Source: Schauerella aestuarii
GTDB taxonomy: Bacteria > Pseudomonadota > Gammaproteobacteria > Burkholderiales > Burkholderiaceae_B
Assembly (NCBI RefSeq): GCF_009866805.1
Contig: NZ_SIZW01000040.1
Span: forward strand, 372,001-436,000
Reading direction: 5' to 3'
DNA: 64,000 bases
The notes under the pieces were generated by a model. The model ran no database searches, had not been told where the DNA came from, and saw nothing but the letters and a program-made list of their open reading frames with translations. Shown here piece by piece: positions 62,740-64,000 of this stretch. Both the position numbers and the translations under genes were made by a program. Positions within the stretch are counted from its first letter, which is position 1; each line of letters starts with the position of its first letter.

Positions 62740-63510
62740 ATGGATCTCGGGTTGAAGGATGGTGTGGCACTGATCACGGGCGGCGGCGGCGGCATCGGTG
62801 CGGCCGAGGCGTTGTGCTTCTCGCAGGAGGGCATGTGCATCGCGATCAACGACATCGACGCGACAGCTGCGCAGCGGGTCGTGGATGGGCTGCGCGATCG
62901 CGGGATCAACGCAGCTGCCTTCTGCGGCGATGCGTGCGATGAGGATGCCGTCCAGCGTGTGGTGGACGATGTATTGAAGCATTTCGGACGCCTCGACGTG
63001 CTGGTCAATAACGCGGGCATCGGCGTCAAACCCGCCTACGCCGTGGCCGATATGCCGCTAGCGGCTTGGGACGGGATGCTGCAATCCCATCTGCGCAGCA
63101 CGTTCCTCTTTTCGCGCGCAGCATTCAAACCGATGCGTGCGGCAAAGTTCGGCCGCATCGTCAATACCTCGTCGATGAACTTTACCGGCGGCGGGCGGCC
63201 CGGCGTGGCGCACTATGCTGCAGCCAAGGCCGGTATTGCCGGCTTCACGCGCACGTTGGCCAAGGAGGCCGGCCCATATGGCATTACGGCGAATGCCATC
63301 GCACCGGGCTACGTGGAAACGGCATTGATCGATGGCTTCACTGATGATATGCGAGCACGGCTCTACCGGCAGAATCCGGTGGGACGGCCTTGCCGACCGG
63401 ATGAGGTGGCTGCGCTGGTCGCTTTTCTGGCGTCTGGCCAAGCCGCCTTCATCAATGGCGCGCTGGTGTGCATGGACGGTGGGCGGCGCGACTTTTATTG
63501 GGGCGAGTGA
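62740..63510 (+). CDS. short-chain dehydrogenase/reductase of the polyol operon
   Basis: The 256-residue SDR has ITGGGGGIGAAEALCFSQEG, DVLVNNAGIGVKP, STSSMNFTGGGRPGVAHYAAAKAGIAGF (Y-A-A-A-K), and the C-terminal NGALVCMDGGRRDFYWGE. NAD preference is suggested by an aspartate after strand 2 (INDIDA). It starts 3 bp after the permease stop and overlaps the next gene by a base. A sugar/polyol or hydroxy-ketone is the likely substrate. Confidence 0.92.
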   Translation: MDLGLKDGVALITGGGGGIGAAEALCFSQEGMCIAINDIDATAAQRVVDGLRDRGINAAAFCGDACDEDAVQRVVDDVLKHFGRLDVLVNNAGIGVKPAYAVADMPLAAWDGMLQSHLRSTFLFSRAAFKPMRAAKFGRIVNTSSMNFTGGGRPGVAHYAAAKAGIAGFTRTLAKEAGPYGITANAIAPGYVETALIDGFTDDMRARLYRQNPVGRPCRPDEVAALVAFLASGQAAFINGALVCMDGGRRDFYWGE

Positions 63511-64000
63511 TGGTCAGAACAATCGGCTTTCCGGGACGTTATACGCAAGGGCCCGACGCGATCCTGGCACTACCGGACTTGCTGGCCGAGTTGGGTTGCC
63601 GGCGCTCGGTGGTGCTGGCCGATGCGGTCGTGCGCGACGCGGTGTGGCTGCCGCTTGAATCTTCGATGGCCCTGCTCGCGTTGGAAACCACGGTGCTGGA
63701 TTTCCCAGGCGAATGCACGCAGGCGGCGATCGATGGGCTGAGCGCGCAAGCGGTCGAGCGAGCCGCGGATTGTGTGATTGCGTTGGGTGGCGGCAAAACC
63801 ATCGATACCGCCAAAGGGGTGGCGTTGAGCTGCGGCGCGCAGTTGGTGGTGATCCCGACAATCGCTTCGAACGACTCGCCGACGAGCCGATTGATTGTGC
63901 TCTACGACGACCATCATGCCGTGGCGGGGGTGCGGCTGATGGCCCGTAACCCGGACGCCGTGATTGTGGACACCACCATCATCGCTCGTGCGCCCGCGCG
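63510..64000 (+). CDS. gldA: glycerol dehydrogenase-like enzyme, N-terminal part (runs off window)
   Basis: Translated from the ATG at 63510 (overlapping the SDR stop), the frame stays open to the window end. It reads GFPGRYTQGPDAI, then VIALGGGKTIDTAKGVAL (nucleotide-binding GGGK), then VIPTIASNDSPTSRLIVLYDD and NPDAVIVDTTIIARAPAR, the GldA pattern. Family members oxidise glycerol or similar diols with NAD and a Zn2+. The metal ligands lie beyond the window. A short distance is left from the usual 360 residues. Confidence 0.85.
   Translation, partial: MVRTIGFPGRYTQGPDAILALPDLLAELGCRRSVVLADAVVRDAVWLPLESSMALLALETTVLDFPGECTQAAIDGLSAQAVERAADCVIALGGGKTIDTAKGVALSCGAQLVVIPTIASNDSPTSRLIVLYDDHHAVAGVRLMARNPDAVIVDTTIIARAPA

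Overview
This is a GC-rich (by eye around 60-65%) chromosomal window that reads as Burkholderiales, most likely family Alcaligenaceae (Bordetella/Achromobacter-like). The main support is the housekeeping backbone: ilvB-ilvH-ilvC-pssA, rpsO-pnp, a quinone oxidoreductase followed by tpiA-secG-tRNA-Leu(GAG), and the abundance of Bug/TctC-type binding proteins. The genus cannot be fixed from sequence alone. The window holds four tRNAs, no rRNA, no CRISPR array and no recognisable insertion sequence.

Layout. 1-12,063 is accessory catabolic DNA. It holds a clipped NUDIX gene, a flavin monooxygenase/SDR pair, and a sodium:solute symporter behind a clear TPP riboswitch whose promoter also carries a perfect inverted repeat. 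A LysR regulator sits divergent from a thiamine-diphosphate enzyme, followed by a class II aldolase, two orphan Bug binding proteins and an enolase-superfamily enzyme. 12,224-13,002 is a compact toxin-antitoxin-like pair with its own palindromic operator. 13,017-23,369 looks like one GntR-controlled unit: M20 hydrolase, complete Dpp/Opp-type ABC transporter, GntR regulator, then a divergent PLP aminotransferase and a beta-lactamase-fold serine hydrolase. Matching GTATAC-core sites lie on both sides of the regulator gap.

23,384-52,233 is mostly core genome: yghU-type GST, tRNA-Ser(CGA), a CPA2 antiporter lacking its regulatory domain, 3-hydroxybutyrate dehydrogenase, yaaA, ybiB, a FUSC transporter, ilvBHC, pssA, rpsO-pnp, ilvA, a PIN-domain pair, small secreted or cytosolic proteins, an ArnT-like glycosyltransferase, tRNA-Leu(UAA), a chemoreceptor, tRNA-Ser(UGA), quinone oxidoreductase, tpiA, secG and tRNA-Leu(GAG). 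Downstream of tRNA-Leu(GAG), where I would expect the nuo operon in relatives, composition becomes more AT-rich and a gene fragment and small orphan genes appear.

54,804-64,000 is a large single-direction operon that leaves the window: AGPS-like FAD oxidase, a 99-residue four-cysteine protein, FGGY kinase, a UgpC/MalK-type ABC importer (ATPase, Tat-type binding protein, two permeases), SDR, and a glycerol-dehydrogenase-like enzyme. It is preceded by a strong promoter with LacI-type palindromes. Together the genes look like uptake, oxidation and phosphorylation of a polyol or glycerol-like compound of unknown identity; this is the best candidate for an undescribed pathway.

A second theme is the set of short, degenerate tandem arrays (10, 13, 13, 29, 43 and 7 bp periods) in intergenic gaps, unrelated to each other in sequence. 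One is visibly built from a copied terminator arm.
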